From an uncultured Paracoccaceae bacterium (GTDB taxonomy: Bacteria; Pseudomonadota; Alphaproteobacteria; Rhodobacterales; Rhodobacteraceae), in the NCBI GenBank assembly GCA_937927885.1, contig CALEZJ010000120.1, positions 1-6,843 on the forward strand: 6,843 nucleotides of DNA, in the 5' to 3' direction. Below the pieces are notes generated by a model. That model was given only the letters and a program-made list of their open reading frames with translations. It ran no database searches and was not told the origin of the DNA. Positions 1 through 6,374 of this stretch are shown here, piece after piece. Position 1 is the first letter of the stretch; every line of letters starts with the position of its first letter. The position numbers and the translations under genes were made by a program.

Positions 1-1515
1 AATCCCGCCGATGCCCATGCCGGGCTGCTTTTGCGCACCCTCGGCCCCGATCCGCTGTCGCTGCAGGACGCGATGGCCGCGCAGATCGACGGGCGGCTGG
101 CGGATGATCCGGTGCTGATGGGGCATGCAGCCCTGTCCGACCGGCTGTCGCGTCTGCCGGTGGGGGTCGCGCTGGACATCGTGCTGGACGCGGCGGGACT
201 GCGGCACTGGGCGGCGCGCCAGCCCGATGCGGCGCAGGCGCGGGCTGACCTGCTACGGCTGGAGGCCGAGGCTGCCGAATTCGAATCCGCGCATCGCGAT
301 CTCAAGGCCGCCTCGGGGTTTCATGGCGAGACGGTCAAGGTGTTCCTCGGCTGGCTCGATGCCCGCGCGGGTGACCGCGATTTCGACCGCAGGCCAGACC
401 CCTCGGCGGACAGCGCCGAGGCCGTTGAAATCGTGACCTGGCACGCGTCCAAGGGGCGGGAATGGCCCATTACCGTGGTGGCGGAATTCGACCACGGGAT
501 CGAGGAATGGCCCGGAACCACGGCCACCCGGTTTGATGCGCTGGACAGGATCGACGACATGGCCGCCGTGCTGGCCTCTGCCGCGCTGATCCACACGCCG
601 GGATTTGCCGCCCCCGAGGCCGCGCGCCGCTTCATCGAGGACCGCCGCGCGGATTTCGAGGCCAACGCCAGGAACCTGCTCTATGTGGCGCTGACCCGGG
701 CGCGGGATCGGTTGGTGCTGGAATGGCCGGGGTTCCTGAAAGACCGCGACGAGGACACCCCACAGGCCACCTGCCTGTTCCATGTGCTGGAGGATTGCTG
801 CGCCCCGGGGATTGCGGGCGGGATGCTGCGGATTGGCGGTATGGAATGCCCGGCAATCATCACCGCGATGCCCGAACAGGCTGGCGCCACCGATCTTGCG
901 GGCGGCGCAAACCCAGATGCGCCCTTGTTCGGAAAGCAGACGCCGATGCCCCCCGTGCCGGTGACGCCCTGGCGGCTGCAACCCTCGCAGATGAAAACGG
1001 CGTCCCCGGCCCCGGAAAGCCGGGGGGTCACCCTCGGGCCCGCCTGGCCACAGACACGCAGCGATGCGACCCGCGGCACCGCGCTGCACCTTGCCATGAG
1101 GGTGTTCCTCACGCGGCCCGATCTGGCGCCCGGCTTGCCCGATGCCACCGGGCTGGACGAGGCGACCCTCGCCCTGGTGGCAGAACGGGCGGCGGCGCTG
1201 AAGGCGTGGCTTGCCGACCAGGGGTACAGTGACCTCTACTGCGAGATCCCCGTTTTGGGACACAGCCCGGACGGCGCCGAAATCCCCGGCACGATCGACC
1301 TCATGGCCATCGGCCCGCAAGGCTGCCTGATCATCGACCACAAGACGGGCGGAGCGGGTTTTGGTCTTGGCCACTATTGGCCACAACTTTCCGCCTATAC
1401 TGGTTTGATTACAAATATTTTTCCTCAACAGCCATTGCAAGGGGTTGCGGTGTTCTGGGTCGATCATGGGCGGCTGGAGCTGGCAAGGTTTTCCACAAAA
1501 GCGGGAGCAATTTGA
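1..1515 (+). CDS. UvrD/AddA-like helicase with C-terminal PD-(D/E)XK nuclease, 3' portion
   Basis: The reading frame is open from base 1, so the gene starts upstream; about 504 residues are visible. It carries the C-terminal half of an SF1A (UvrD/RecB/AddA) helicase. Motif V is at about 427-465 (TWHASKGREW) and motif VI at about 670-705 (LLYVALTRARDR, with the arginine finger region). A RecB-family nuclease domain follows: the GTALH histidine motif near 1075-1089, GTIDL at 1288-1302 (metal-binding Asp at 1297-1299), IIDHK at 1330-1344 (D-x-K core), and QLSAY at 1384-1398. Such proteins unwind and degrade double-stranded ends, usually with an AddB/RecB-like partner, which may be encoded upstream (inference). 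It is not an obvious orthologue of chromosomal AddA: no trxA follows, and the motif V wording differs from the usual form. The last ~130 bp turn abruptly AT-rich (about 38% GC at 1381-1440). Family assignment is firm; exact subfamily and role are not. Confidence 0.88.
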   Translation, partial: NPADAHAGLLLRTLGPDPLSLQDAMAAQIDGRLADDPVLMGHAALSDRLSRLPVGVALDIVLDAAGLRHWAARQPDAAQARADLLRLEAEAAEFESAHRDLKAASGFHGETVKVFLGWLDARAGDRDFDRRPDPSADSAEAVEIVTWHASKGREWPITVVAEFDHGIEEWPGTTATRFDALDRIDDMAAVLASAALIHTPGFAAPEAARRFIEDRRADFEANARNLLYVALTRARDRLVLEWPGFLKDRDEDTPQATCLFHVLEDCCAPGIAGGMLRIGGMECPAIITAMPEQAGATDLAGGANPDAPLFGKQTPMPPVPVTPWRLQPSQMKTASPAPESRGVTLGPAWPQTRSDATRGTALHLAMRVFLTRPDLAPGLPDATGLDEATLALVAERAAALKAWLADQGYSDLYCEIPVLGHSPDGAEIPGTIDLMAIGPQGCLIIDHKTGGAGFGLGHYWPQLSAYTGLITNIFPQQPLQGVAVFWVDHGRLELARFSTKAGAI

Positions 1516-1686
1516 TTATGAAAATGAATTGGGGAATCGGCCGTGAATACCTGCATCCGTTTCCTTGAGCCACGACGGTCAAGGTTTGGTACCTTTCGCT
1601 TCAGCCATCAGGGAAGGAGACATCCACCCATCACCTTGCCACATCGATGCCGTCGAGGGTGGTCACATCGTCAGAGCCGATTGAAG

Positions 1687-1716
1687 TTGACATCGTTGAA
1701 ACGAAGCAACAAGACT
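1687..1716 (+). promoter_or_regulatory. Possible promoter with internal dyad upstream of the nuclease gene
   Basis: A perfect TTGACA hexamer lies at 1687-1692. With an 18-bp spacer, the best -10 candidate is AAGACT at 1711-1716, which matches the consensus at only three positions. Inside the spacer is a perfect 5+5 dyad, TCGTT-GA-AACGA (1693-1704), which could be a small operator or chance. It sits 67-96 bp before the TTG start of the nuclease gene, in the otherwise featureless 1516-1782 gap. A separate TATTCT at 1755-1760 looks like a -10 box but has no matching -35. The evidence is motif-level only. Confidence 0.25.
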
Positions 1717-1782
1717 AGTCAACCCAGAAAATGAAGGCGATGCAGTGCTACAGTTATTCTTTTCCAACTTTGGGAGTTACCC

Positions 1783-2973
1783 TTGACTGATACTGAGAAG
1801 GACGTGGTGGCGTTTCTCGAGGATCTTGTGATTAGGTCTGAAGAGTTTCGGAGGCTTGAAGGCGAGTTGAGCTACTTTTGTCCATTTGAGGCAATGGGCA
1901 TGACAGATCAAGAAGTTCGGCATGCTCATTTCTTGTCTTATATTCTTGATCCAAACAGACCGCACGGTTTCGAGGATGCTTATCTTAGAGCGTTTTTGAA
2001 TGTTGCAGCTGAGAAGGGCTTGGGGCAGAATAGCTATCTGCGACCCATCGATGTTCATCTACTTGACCTTAGCGAAGTGCAGATTGTTAGGGAAAAAGAG
2101 CGCGTGGATCTGCGCATAGAATTGCCCGCCTCGAGGACAACATCCAATAATCCAGTCGTTCTAATTTTCGAACTAAAGATAAACGCAAGTGAAAGCAAAA
2201 ACCAACTTGAAAGATATGTCGAAAACATGCGAGCGGAATACTTAAAGAGCGAGGTTATGTTCTTCTATCTTACTAAGAATGGTGACGATCCAAGCGAAGA
2301 TAACAAAGAGAGTTGGATTGCTTTGTCTTTGCGGGACATTGTTTCGAGGTTTGAAAATGTCAACGCTCAAAAGATCGGTCGCGAGGATGCCAGAGAGACG
2401 GTTCGCGCCTATCTCTCGATGATGAGGAGAAACCACGTGAGTGACCAGGACGATAAATTGGACAACTTGGCTCGCGATCTCTGGTCGAAACATAAGGAAG
2501 CGCTCGAGTTTCTGGTTCGCGCGCAGCCGGATGATGTGAGTGACATTTTAGCGGATCTGTTTGCGAAGCAAGATGATTTCTGCGCCGGGATTAACAAGGC
2601 AACAGAAATGAGCTTTAAGCCTGAACAGCAATCAAATCCACGCACAATAATTCTTTTTCCTGACGAGTTTGATCATATTAACAAGGAAGACGATGGAAGA
2701 AGGCTCTTCGTGCTTGTCATTGATAGAAACTATGGGGATCGGGAAAAAATAAGGCTCAGGTGGTTGATTCGGCCCGGAAATATCGAGAAACGTCGGTCGA
2801 TCTATGAAGCAATCGAAGGAAAGAAAAGGGCTTTCAGTAACGACTGGACTCAAATCGCAGTACAAAGGCAAAAAATCGACCCAACGACAGTAGTGGAGGA
2901 CATACAAAAAGCGGTTGTTAAGTTTGTCAACGATCAGAAATGGAAAATAGCCAAGCTTCATGCAAGTAAATGA
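1783..2973 (+). CDS. Stand-alone PD-(D/E)XK nuclease-fold protein (PDDEXK_4-like), AT-rich
   Basis: This is a complete 396-residue protein. The N-terminal block at residues 44-72 (E44-VRHAHFLSYILDP, then HGFEDAYLRAFL) is the conserved entry motif of PDDEXK_4-type proteins. The nuclease core follows: D109 in ERVDLRI, E130-L-K132 in IFELKI, and QLERY at 141-145, giving a D...E-x-K...Q active site. A polar helical region (about 195-270) and a basic C-terminal domain (about 285-390) follow. The TTG start is chosen because GGGAG (1772-1776) lies six bases upstream and the frame is closed by TGA at 1732-1734 with no ATG between; the first internal Met (residue 38) would cut into the conserved block. 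GC is roughly 45% with many A/T-ended codons, unlike the neighbours, which suggests horizontal transfer. The fold suggests metal-dependent DNA or RNA cleavage. Substrate is unknown; a defence role is inference. It is on the same strand as the helicase-nuclease, 267 bp away, probably with its own promoter. Confidence 0.85.
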   Translation: MTDTEKDVVAFLEDLVIRSEEFRRLEGELSYFCPFEAMGMTDQEVRHAHFLSYILDPNRPHGFEDAYLRAFLNVAAEKGLGQNSYLRPIDVHLLDLSEVQIVREKERVDLRIELPASRTTSNNPVVLIFELKINASESKNQLERYVENMRAEYLKSEVMFFYLTKNGDDPSEDNKESWIALSLRDIVSRFENVNAQKIGREDARETVRAYLSMMRRNHVSDQDDKLDNLARDLWSKHKEALEFLVRAQPDDVSDILADLFAKQDDFCAGINKATEMSFKPEQQSNPRTIILFPDEFDHINKEDDGRRLFVLVIDRNYGDREKIRLRWLIRPGNIEKRRSIYEAIEGKKRAFSNDWTQIAVQRQKIDPTTVVEDIQKAVVKFVNDQKWKIAKLHASK

Positions 2974-3049
2974 ACCGAGATGCGGTGACCATGAGCTTTT
3001 CGTCGCGCCAGACCGAAGACGCAACCGCGCAATTTTCTTTCACCCGCAC

Positions 3050-3063
3050 TTCTGGTTCCAGAA
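3050..3063. repeat. 14-bp near-palindrome TTCTGG-TT-CCAGAA
   Basis: This is a perfect 6+6 inverted repeat with a two-base centre, in the 144-bp gap between the nuclease stop and the convergent HTH remnant. The centre is too short for a stable full hairpin, so a protein-binding dyad or chance is likelier than a terminator. There is no T-rich tail on either side. Nothing else recognisable was seen in 2974-3117. Confidence 0.25.
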
Positions 3064-3117
3064 TCACTTGCCGAATAGATTGCTGGCTGTGGGGCAGTTA
3101 ATTTTTAGAAATAGAGT

Positions 3118-3474
3118 TCAAAGTATCGCTCCCCACATCCGGTATCTACCCTGCCCGGTCACTTCGCGGATTAGGTGCCGCGCCTCCATCCAAGCGAGGT
3201 TACGCTGAACGGCAGCGCGACTGGCGCCGGTCATTGTCTCGGCCATCGGGGCAGAGACGAGTGGCCATTCGGTCAGCACAGCACGCAGGGCGGGTGGCGT
3301 TCTGCCCGAGAGTGGAGTCATCTCTGACTCCGCCCGTTTAGCCCACGCGTCAATGTTGTCGAGGTGCCGCATCGCGCTCAGGCAAGCCGTTTCCATCCCG
3401 TCGAGCCAGCGCGTCAAACGGTCGGAGGGTCGGCCGGAGGCACGAAGGCCCCCTGCTCCGCCCCGGTCCGGCAC
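3118..3474 (-). pseudogene. 5'-truncated remnant of a DUF1612/HTH-type (RHE_PE00001-like) protein
   Basis: The minus-strand frame gives 118 residues from a possible GTG at 3474 to TGA at 3118. The last ~57 residues are a winged helix-turn-helix: ALRAVLTEWPLVSAPMAE, then SRAAVQRNLAWMEARHLI and the ending REVTGQGRYRMWG. This matches, from memory, the C-terminal HTH of the plasmid-borne RHE_PE00001 family, where it follows a much larger DUF1612 domain. Here only a short WLDGME/HLDNIDAW linker-like part (residues ~20-48) precedes it. Residues 1-19 are low-complexity Gly/Arg/Ser, and the frame is closed by a stop at 3481-3483. No good ribosome binding site or DUF1612 domain was seen upstream, so this is probably the 3' end of a gene cut by recombination. 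An alternative is a short, genuine HTH protein. It converges on the nuclease gene. Confidence 0.6.
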
Positions 3475-3623
3475 CTTCCGTTACGGCAGGCTCCGCCCGG
3501 CGCAGAAAAGGCTTGTCCGGCGTGTAGGTTTAAGCCACCCCTTGATCGGTCGGCAGACCCCTCGGGGCATGTCGGCGGTCGGCTTTTGTCCGATGATTTC
3601 AATGGTTTCCCAAAGGACGGAAA

Positions 3624-4037
3624 ATGTTCTCAAAGGCCTTACTCACCAAGACCACGGCAATCGCCCTTACGCTGAATGTCATCGCATCGACAGCGAGCGC
3701 GTCGTGCATTCTGGTGGCCGCGGACGGCTCAACCATCACGCTCCCGCGTGGCGGCTGCTTCTATGGCGCAACCGAGCAGGTGTTCGCCCAATTCGGTGGC
3801 CTGGGCTGCGAAGAAGCCAGCCAAGTCTTCTACATCCCCGAATTCAATGATCGCGCAGTGGGACTTGTCGAGGTGGACGGGCGCAGCAGCTATGCCTATC
3901 GTCTGAACCTTCATGCGGATGACTCGGCCTTCGGCGGCGGCGGCGGGACCCTTGTGGGTGCTCCCAGCAGGCAGATCTGGACCCTTGATTTCACGGGTGA
4001 TCATCGCGAGAACATCTCTGCATTCTACTGCAGGTAA
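3624..4037 (+). CDS. Small secreted four-cysteine protein, function unknown
   Basis: The product is 137 residues with a clear Sec signal peptide: a basic N-terminus (K4, K9), a hydrophobic core at ~10-23, and an A-S-A cleavage motif at 24-26, so the mature protein probably starts at S27. The mature chain (about 111 residues) has four cysteines (C28, C45, C62, C136), enough for two disulfides in the periplasm or outside the cell. There is a five-glycine run at 104-108 and an aromatic, mixed beta-like character (VFYIPEF, SSYAYRLNL, RQIWTLDF). The ATG at 3624 is supported by AGGA at 3614-3617, six bases upstream. G/C-rich codon use fits the host rather than the AT-rich nuclease. It is flanked by the divergent HTH remnant and followed by a strong inverted repeat, so it is probably transcribed alone. 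I do not recognise the family and assign no function. Confidence 0.72.
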   Translation: MFSKALLTKTTAIALTLNVIASTASASCILVAADGSTITLPRGGCFYGATEQVFAQFGGLGCEEASQVFYIPEFNDRAVGLVEVDGRSSYAYRLNLHADDSAFGGGGGTLVGAPSRQIWTLDFTGDHRENISAFYCR

Positions 4038-4076
4038 GGCCTGTTGGCGTCCACGGACGAACCAGAGGGTTTCTGA

Positions 4077-4116
4077 CCGATTCAAGTTTGCTGCCCTGTC
4101 GGCACGCTTGAATCGG
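4077..4116 (+). terminator. Perfect 10-bp inverted repeat, candidate terminator
   Basis: CCGATTCAAG (4077-4086) pairs perfectly with CTTGAATCGG (4107-4116) around a 20-base loop. The loop itself can form TGCC/GGCA. It lies 39 bp after the stop of the secreted-protein gene and is followed by CGTTTCT, a weak T tract. It fits an intrinsic terminator of that gene but is not an ideal one; an operator or mRNA 3'-end stabiliser is also possible. Confidence 0.45.
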
Positions 4117-4151
4117 CGTTTCTACTGACGCCCGACGGGCCGCCATCGCTG

Positions 4152-4481
4152 ATGTTGGCGTGGCGTGCGATCCCGGGTGCATCGGCCCTTCAGGGCGTCG
4201 CGTCACCTGATGAGACGCGTCTGAATCGCGCAAGGACTTATCGGGAACTGCGCAATGTCGACTGCATGGTCGCGATCCCGCCTGAACATGGCGGCAAGGC
4301 CCTGGTTATCGCGGTTGAGGTCAGGATCGACGCCGGTAATCCCGCGAACAGCGCGGGGAAGATCAGCGTCGGGGGAAGGCCGCTTGGCTGCACGGCAAAG
4401 CGGCCTTCGGATTTCTTGACGTCACTGGACGCGAAAGCCCGACAGGTGCGGAGAACCCAAGTTCATCACCAAACCCGATAA
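4152..4481 (+). CDS. Doubtful open frame, possible hypothetical protein or gene remnant
   Basis: The open frame of 109 codons runs from ATG to TAA. Codons from about 4230 to 4400 mostly end in G or C, as in the host genes. The segment around residues 35-60 (DCMVAIPPEHGG, then ALVIAVEVRIDAG) has a plausible alternating hydrophobic pattern. Against it: no Shine-Dalgarno sequence is visible before the ATG, the ends are compositionally poor, no family is recognised, and the 3' third overlaps a strong hairpin (4375-4408). It may be a decayed fragment of a larger gene, or non-coding. Confidence 0.22.
   Translation: MLAWRAIPGASALQGVASPDETRLNRARTYRELRNVDCMVAIPPEHGGKALVIAVEVRIDAGNPANSAGKISVGGRPLGCTAKRPSDFLTSLDAKARQVRRTQVHHQTR
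4375..4408 (+). terminator. Perfect 11-bp inverted repeat with T-rich tail, candidate terminator
   Basis: GAAGGCCGCTT (4375-4385) pairs perfectly with AAGCGGCCTTC (4398-4408) around a 12-base loop. GGATTTCTTG follows, which is moderately T-rich. The shape is that of a plus-strand intrinsic terminator, yet the nearest sure plus-strand gene ends 338 bp upstream and already has its own hairpin. This suggests an unrecognised upstream transcript (the 4152 frame or a small RNA). On the minus strand no T tract follows, so it is unlikely to terminate the aldolase operon. Confidence 0.45.
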
Positions 4482-4562
4482 TCCAATGATATCGTTTGGT
4501 ACGTAAGACCGCAAACGTGACAACGCGGGCGGTGTCAGGCTGGGTCCGCCGGGGTCGGCGTG

Positions 4563-5315
4563 TCAGCGGCCCTCGGAGGCCAGTTGACCGGCAAAGGCCG
4601 CCACGGCCATGCCCAGGAACAGCATTTCCAGCCCGGAAAAGACGAAGGCGGCGCCCAGTTCGTCCAGCGCGCGCTGGCGTTCCTCGGGTGACCAGGCGGG
4701 AAAGGCCAGCGTCTTGCCCTGGGTGCGGGCGGCGTTGGCGATGGTTGCAAGGTCGACCCAGTCGGCCTCGGTCCGCTTGTACATCCCGCGCTGGCGCCGC
4801 AGGGACAGGTCGGTGGGGCCGGGGAACAGCCCGTCGACCGTGGGCAGGGCAGCGATTGCCTCGACATCGGCCAGCGCCCCGGCGGTCTCGATCATGGCAA
4901 AGCAGCGCGTGCGGCGGTTGGTGTCGTGAAACCAGGTGTCGGGCTGCATCCGGTAGCCCATCGCGCGCCCGCCTGCCAGGCTGCGGTCACCGGTTGGCGG
5001 GAATTTCGAATAGCCGGTCACTTCGCGCGCATGGGCCAGGTTCTGGATGTGCGGGATCATCACGCCATCCGCGCCGAAATCCAGCACCGTCTGGATCGGG
5101 CTGCGTTCCGGGGCCAGCACCTTGACGAACACCTCCAGCCCCAGCCCTTTCAGGGCCGGGATCAACTGGTGCAGCGTTTCATGGCCAAAGGGGCCATGTT
5201 CGACATCGAGGATGACCCGCCGAAACCCGGCGAGGGCCAGCATCTCGGCCAACTGGAAATTCGGCGTGGTCAGCCAGAATCCCATGCGGCGGTCATCGGC
5301 GGGTTGGTTGGTCAT
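4563..5315 (-). CDS. HpcH/HpaI-family class II 2-oxo-acid aldolase
   Basis: The 250-residue protein is full length for the family (TIM-barrel, metal-dependent pyruvate aldolases such as HpaI, GarL and RhmA). Visible motifs: LDVEHGPF at 36-43, giving the D37/H40 pair that matches D42/H45 of E. coli HpaI; GADGVMIPHIQN at 81-92; FPPTGDRS at 105-112; IET at 142-144 with metal ligand E143; and GPTDLS at 166-171 with metal ligand D169. These enzymes reversibly cleave 4-hydroxy-2-oxo acids to pyruvate plus an aldehyde in the cytoplasm. The position of catalytic R70 of HpaI is lysine here (K65 in FVKVLAPE). AGGAG at 5322-5326 lies six bases before the ATG. It is the last gene of the TRAP operon, 22 bp after dctP, so its substrate probably derives from the imported acid. 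Family is firm; exact substrate is unknown. Confidence 0.9.
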   Translation of the reverse strand: MTNQPADDRRMGFWLTTPNFQLAEMLALAGFRRVILDVEHGPFGHETLHQLIPALKGLGLEVFVKVLAPERSPIQTVLDFGADGVMIPHIQNLAHAREVTGYSKFPPTGDRSLAGGRAMGYRMQPDTWFHDTNRRTRCFAMIETAGALADVEAIAALPTVDGLFPGPTDLSLRRQRGMYKRTEADWVDLATIANAARTQGKTLAFPAWSPEERQRALDELGAAFVFSGLEMLFLGMAVAAFAGQLASEGR

Positions 5316-5337
5316 CCTCGACTCCTCTCGTCACGGG

Positions 5338-6354
5338 TCAGCGGCTGGCGGCGACGATCGCCTCGATTTGCGAAACCAGATCGGGGTCGATTCGGGCCTT
5401 CCAGCTGTCATAGACCGGCTGCGTCACCTCGCGGAACGCGGCCAGCTCGTCAGGGGTGGAGACATGCACCTCGACGCCCAGTTCGGCCGCGCGGGCAATG
5501 TCGGTGTTGAACACCTCGCGCACCTCGGCCACGTTGGCGGCGGCCGCCTCGATCGCGGCGGCGCGTACGATCTCCTGATGTTCGGACGACCAGCTTTCCC
5601 AGGTGTCACGGTTGACGGCGAACAGCAGGATTTCGTTCATGTAGTTCCATTTCGTCACATGGCGCTGACCCAGCGTGTGCATGTTGACCATGAAATAGAT
5701 CTCCATGGGGTTTTCGCCGCCATCGACCGCGCCCGAGGCCAGGGCGGTCTGCGCATCCGCCCAGTTCATCGCCTGCGGATTGGCGCCGAAGGCGGTGAAG
5801 ACTTCGTTCATCATCGGGTTCGGCGGCACGCGGAACTTGAGGCCCCGCAGATCGCCAGGCGTGATCAGCGGATGGCGGCTGGTGTGCACCTGACGGAAAC
5901 CGGTTTCCCCGACGGCGAGGGGCTCGGCACCGGCCTCGCGCACCTTGTCGAAATAGCGGCCCATGAAATCGGCGTCGTTCCAGACCGCATCCAGCGCGCG
6001 GTGATCGGGGAACAGATAGGGCAGCGTAAAGCAGCCCAGCCCGCGCACGCTGCCCGACCAGTTGCCCGGCGCGCCGCAGATCAGATCGATGTCGCCCTGT
6101 CTGAGCGCGGTGAATTCGCGCGTCTGGTCGCCCTGAACCAGGGCCGCACCGGGATAGAGGCGGGCGTTGACGCGCCCTTCGGTGCGTTCGGTGATCAGGC
6201 GCGCCCAGGTTTCCCCCGCGCGGCCCCAGGCAAAGGCCGGGGTCACCACGGTGGACATGCGGTATTCGTCCCGATACTGGGCCCGCGCGCGCAGGGGCAG
6301 GGCCGACAGGCCGACGGCTGCGGACGCGGTGGTCAGGAAAGATCTGCGGTGCAT
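5338..6354 (-). CDS. dctP: TRAP transporter solute-binding protein, DctP family
   Basis: The 338-residue periplasmic substrate-binding subunit has the usual family length. The ATG at 6354 is chosen over upstream in-frame starts because GAGGAGGA (6361-6368) lies six bases before it and the protein then begins with a signal peptide. That signal has a twin-arginine-like motif (HRRSFL, residues 2-7), a hydrophobic stretch, and a likely cleavage after RARA (residue 25). Family hallmarks: LRGLKFRV at 169-176 with R175 at the conserved carboxylate-binding arginine position, the TGFRQ segment at 151-155, and ALASGAVDGGENP at 204-216. It binds an organic anion in the periplasm and delivers it to the DctQM membrane complex. 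Tat-type export of TRAP binding proteins is not unusual. It lies between dctM (20-bp gap) and the aldolase (22-bp gap) in one operon. The ligand cannot be read from the sequence; sugar acids or other carboxylates fit the aldolase neighbour. Confidence 0.93.
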   Translation of the reverse strand: MHRRSFLTTASAAVGLSALPLRARAQYRDEYRMSTVVTPAFAWGRAGETWARLITERTEGRVNARLYPGAALVQGDQTREFTALRQGDIDLICGAPGNWSGSVRGLGCFTLPYLFPDHRALDAVWNDADFMGRYFDKVREAGAEPLAVGETGFRQVHTSRHPLITPGDLRGLKFRVPPNPMMNEVFTAFGANPQAMNWADAQTALASGAVDGGENPMEIYFMVNMHTLGQRHVTKWNYMNEILLFAVNRDTWESWSSEHQEIVRAAAIEAAAANVAEVREVFNTDIARAAELGVEVHVSTPDELAAFREVTQPVYDSWKARIDPDLVSQIEAIVAASR

Positions 6355-6374
6355 GGAAAGTCCTCCTCGATGGG

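Larger units (their letters stand above)
4038..4562. other. 525-bp hairpin-rich interval between the secreted-protein gene and the TRAP/aldolase operon
   Basis: This stretch contains no firmly supported gene. It holds at least four inverted repeats on the plus strand: 4077-4116, CCGCC/GGCGG at 4278-4294 (seven-base loop), CCCGCG/CGCGGG at 4341-4357 (five-base loop), and 4375-4408. It also contains one open frame with moderate coding bias (4152-4481) and a CGTTTG/CAAACG pair at 4493-4517. No tRNA cloverleaf or recognisable transposase was found. It is the 3' flank of genes on both strands: the plus-strand gene ends at 4037 and the minus-strand aldolase at 4563. Some of the hairpins may simply be terminators. 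Confidence 0.5.

Noticed and set aside
253..1467. Long minus-strand open frame (404 codons) opposite the helicase-nuclease
   Set aside because: It overlaps conserved helicase motifs V and VI and the nuclease motifs on the other strand, and its own product has no recognisable domain.
1518..1568. Tiny 16-codon frame just after the helicase stop (MKMNWGIG...)
   Set aside because: The only upstream GGGAG is 11 bases away, the peptide is very short, and there is no sign of conservation or of a leader-attenuator structure.
1581..1600. AAGGT/ACCTT mini-hairpin after the helicase gene as a terminator
   Set aside because: The stem is only five A/T-containing pairs with no following T tract, too weak to support a call.
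3353..3850. Plus-strand frame of 165 codons overlapping the secreted-protein gene
   Set aside because: It overlaps both the HTH remnant and the start of the secreted-protein gene, and lacks a ribosome binding site or domain.
4152..4481. Insertion-sequence remnant in the hairpin-rich interval
   Set aside because: No transposase motif, terminal inverted-repeat pair or target-site duplication could be recognised.
3155..5027. 14-bp direct repeat CCGGTCACTTCGCG at 3155-3168 and 5014-5027
   Set aside because: Both copies encode the same short peptide REVTG on the minus strand in two unrelated proteins, so it is best explained as coincidence plus shared codon preference, not an attachment site.
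4496..5125. Plus-strand frame of 209 codons
   Set aside because: The product is arginine- and proline-rich low-complexity sequence antisense to the aldolase; typical high-GC artefact.
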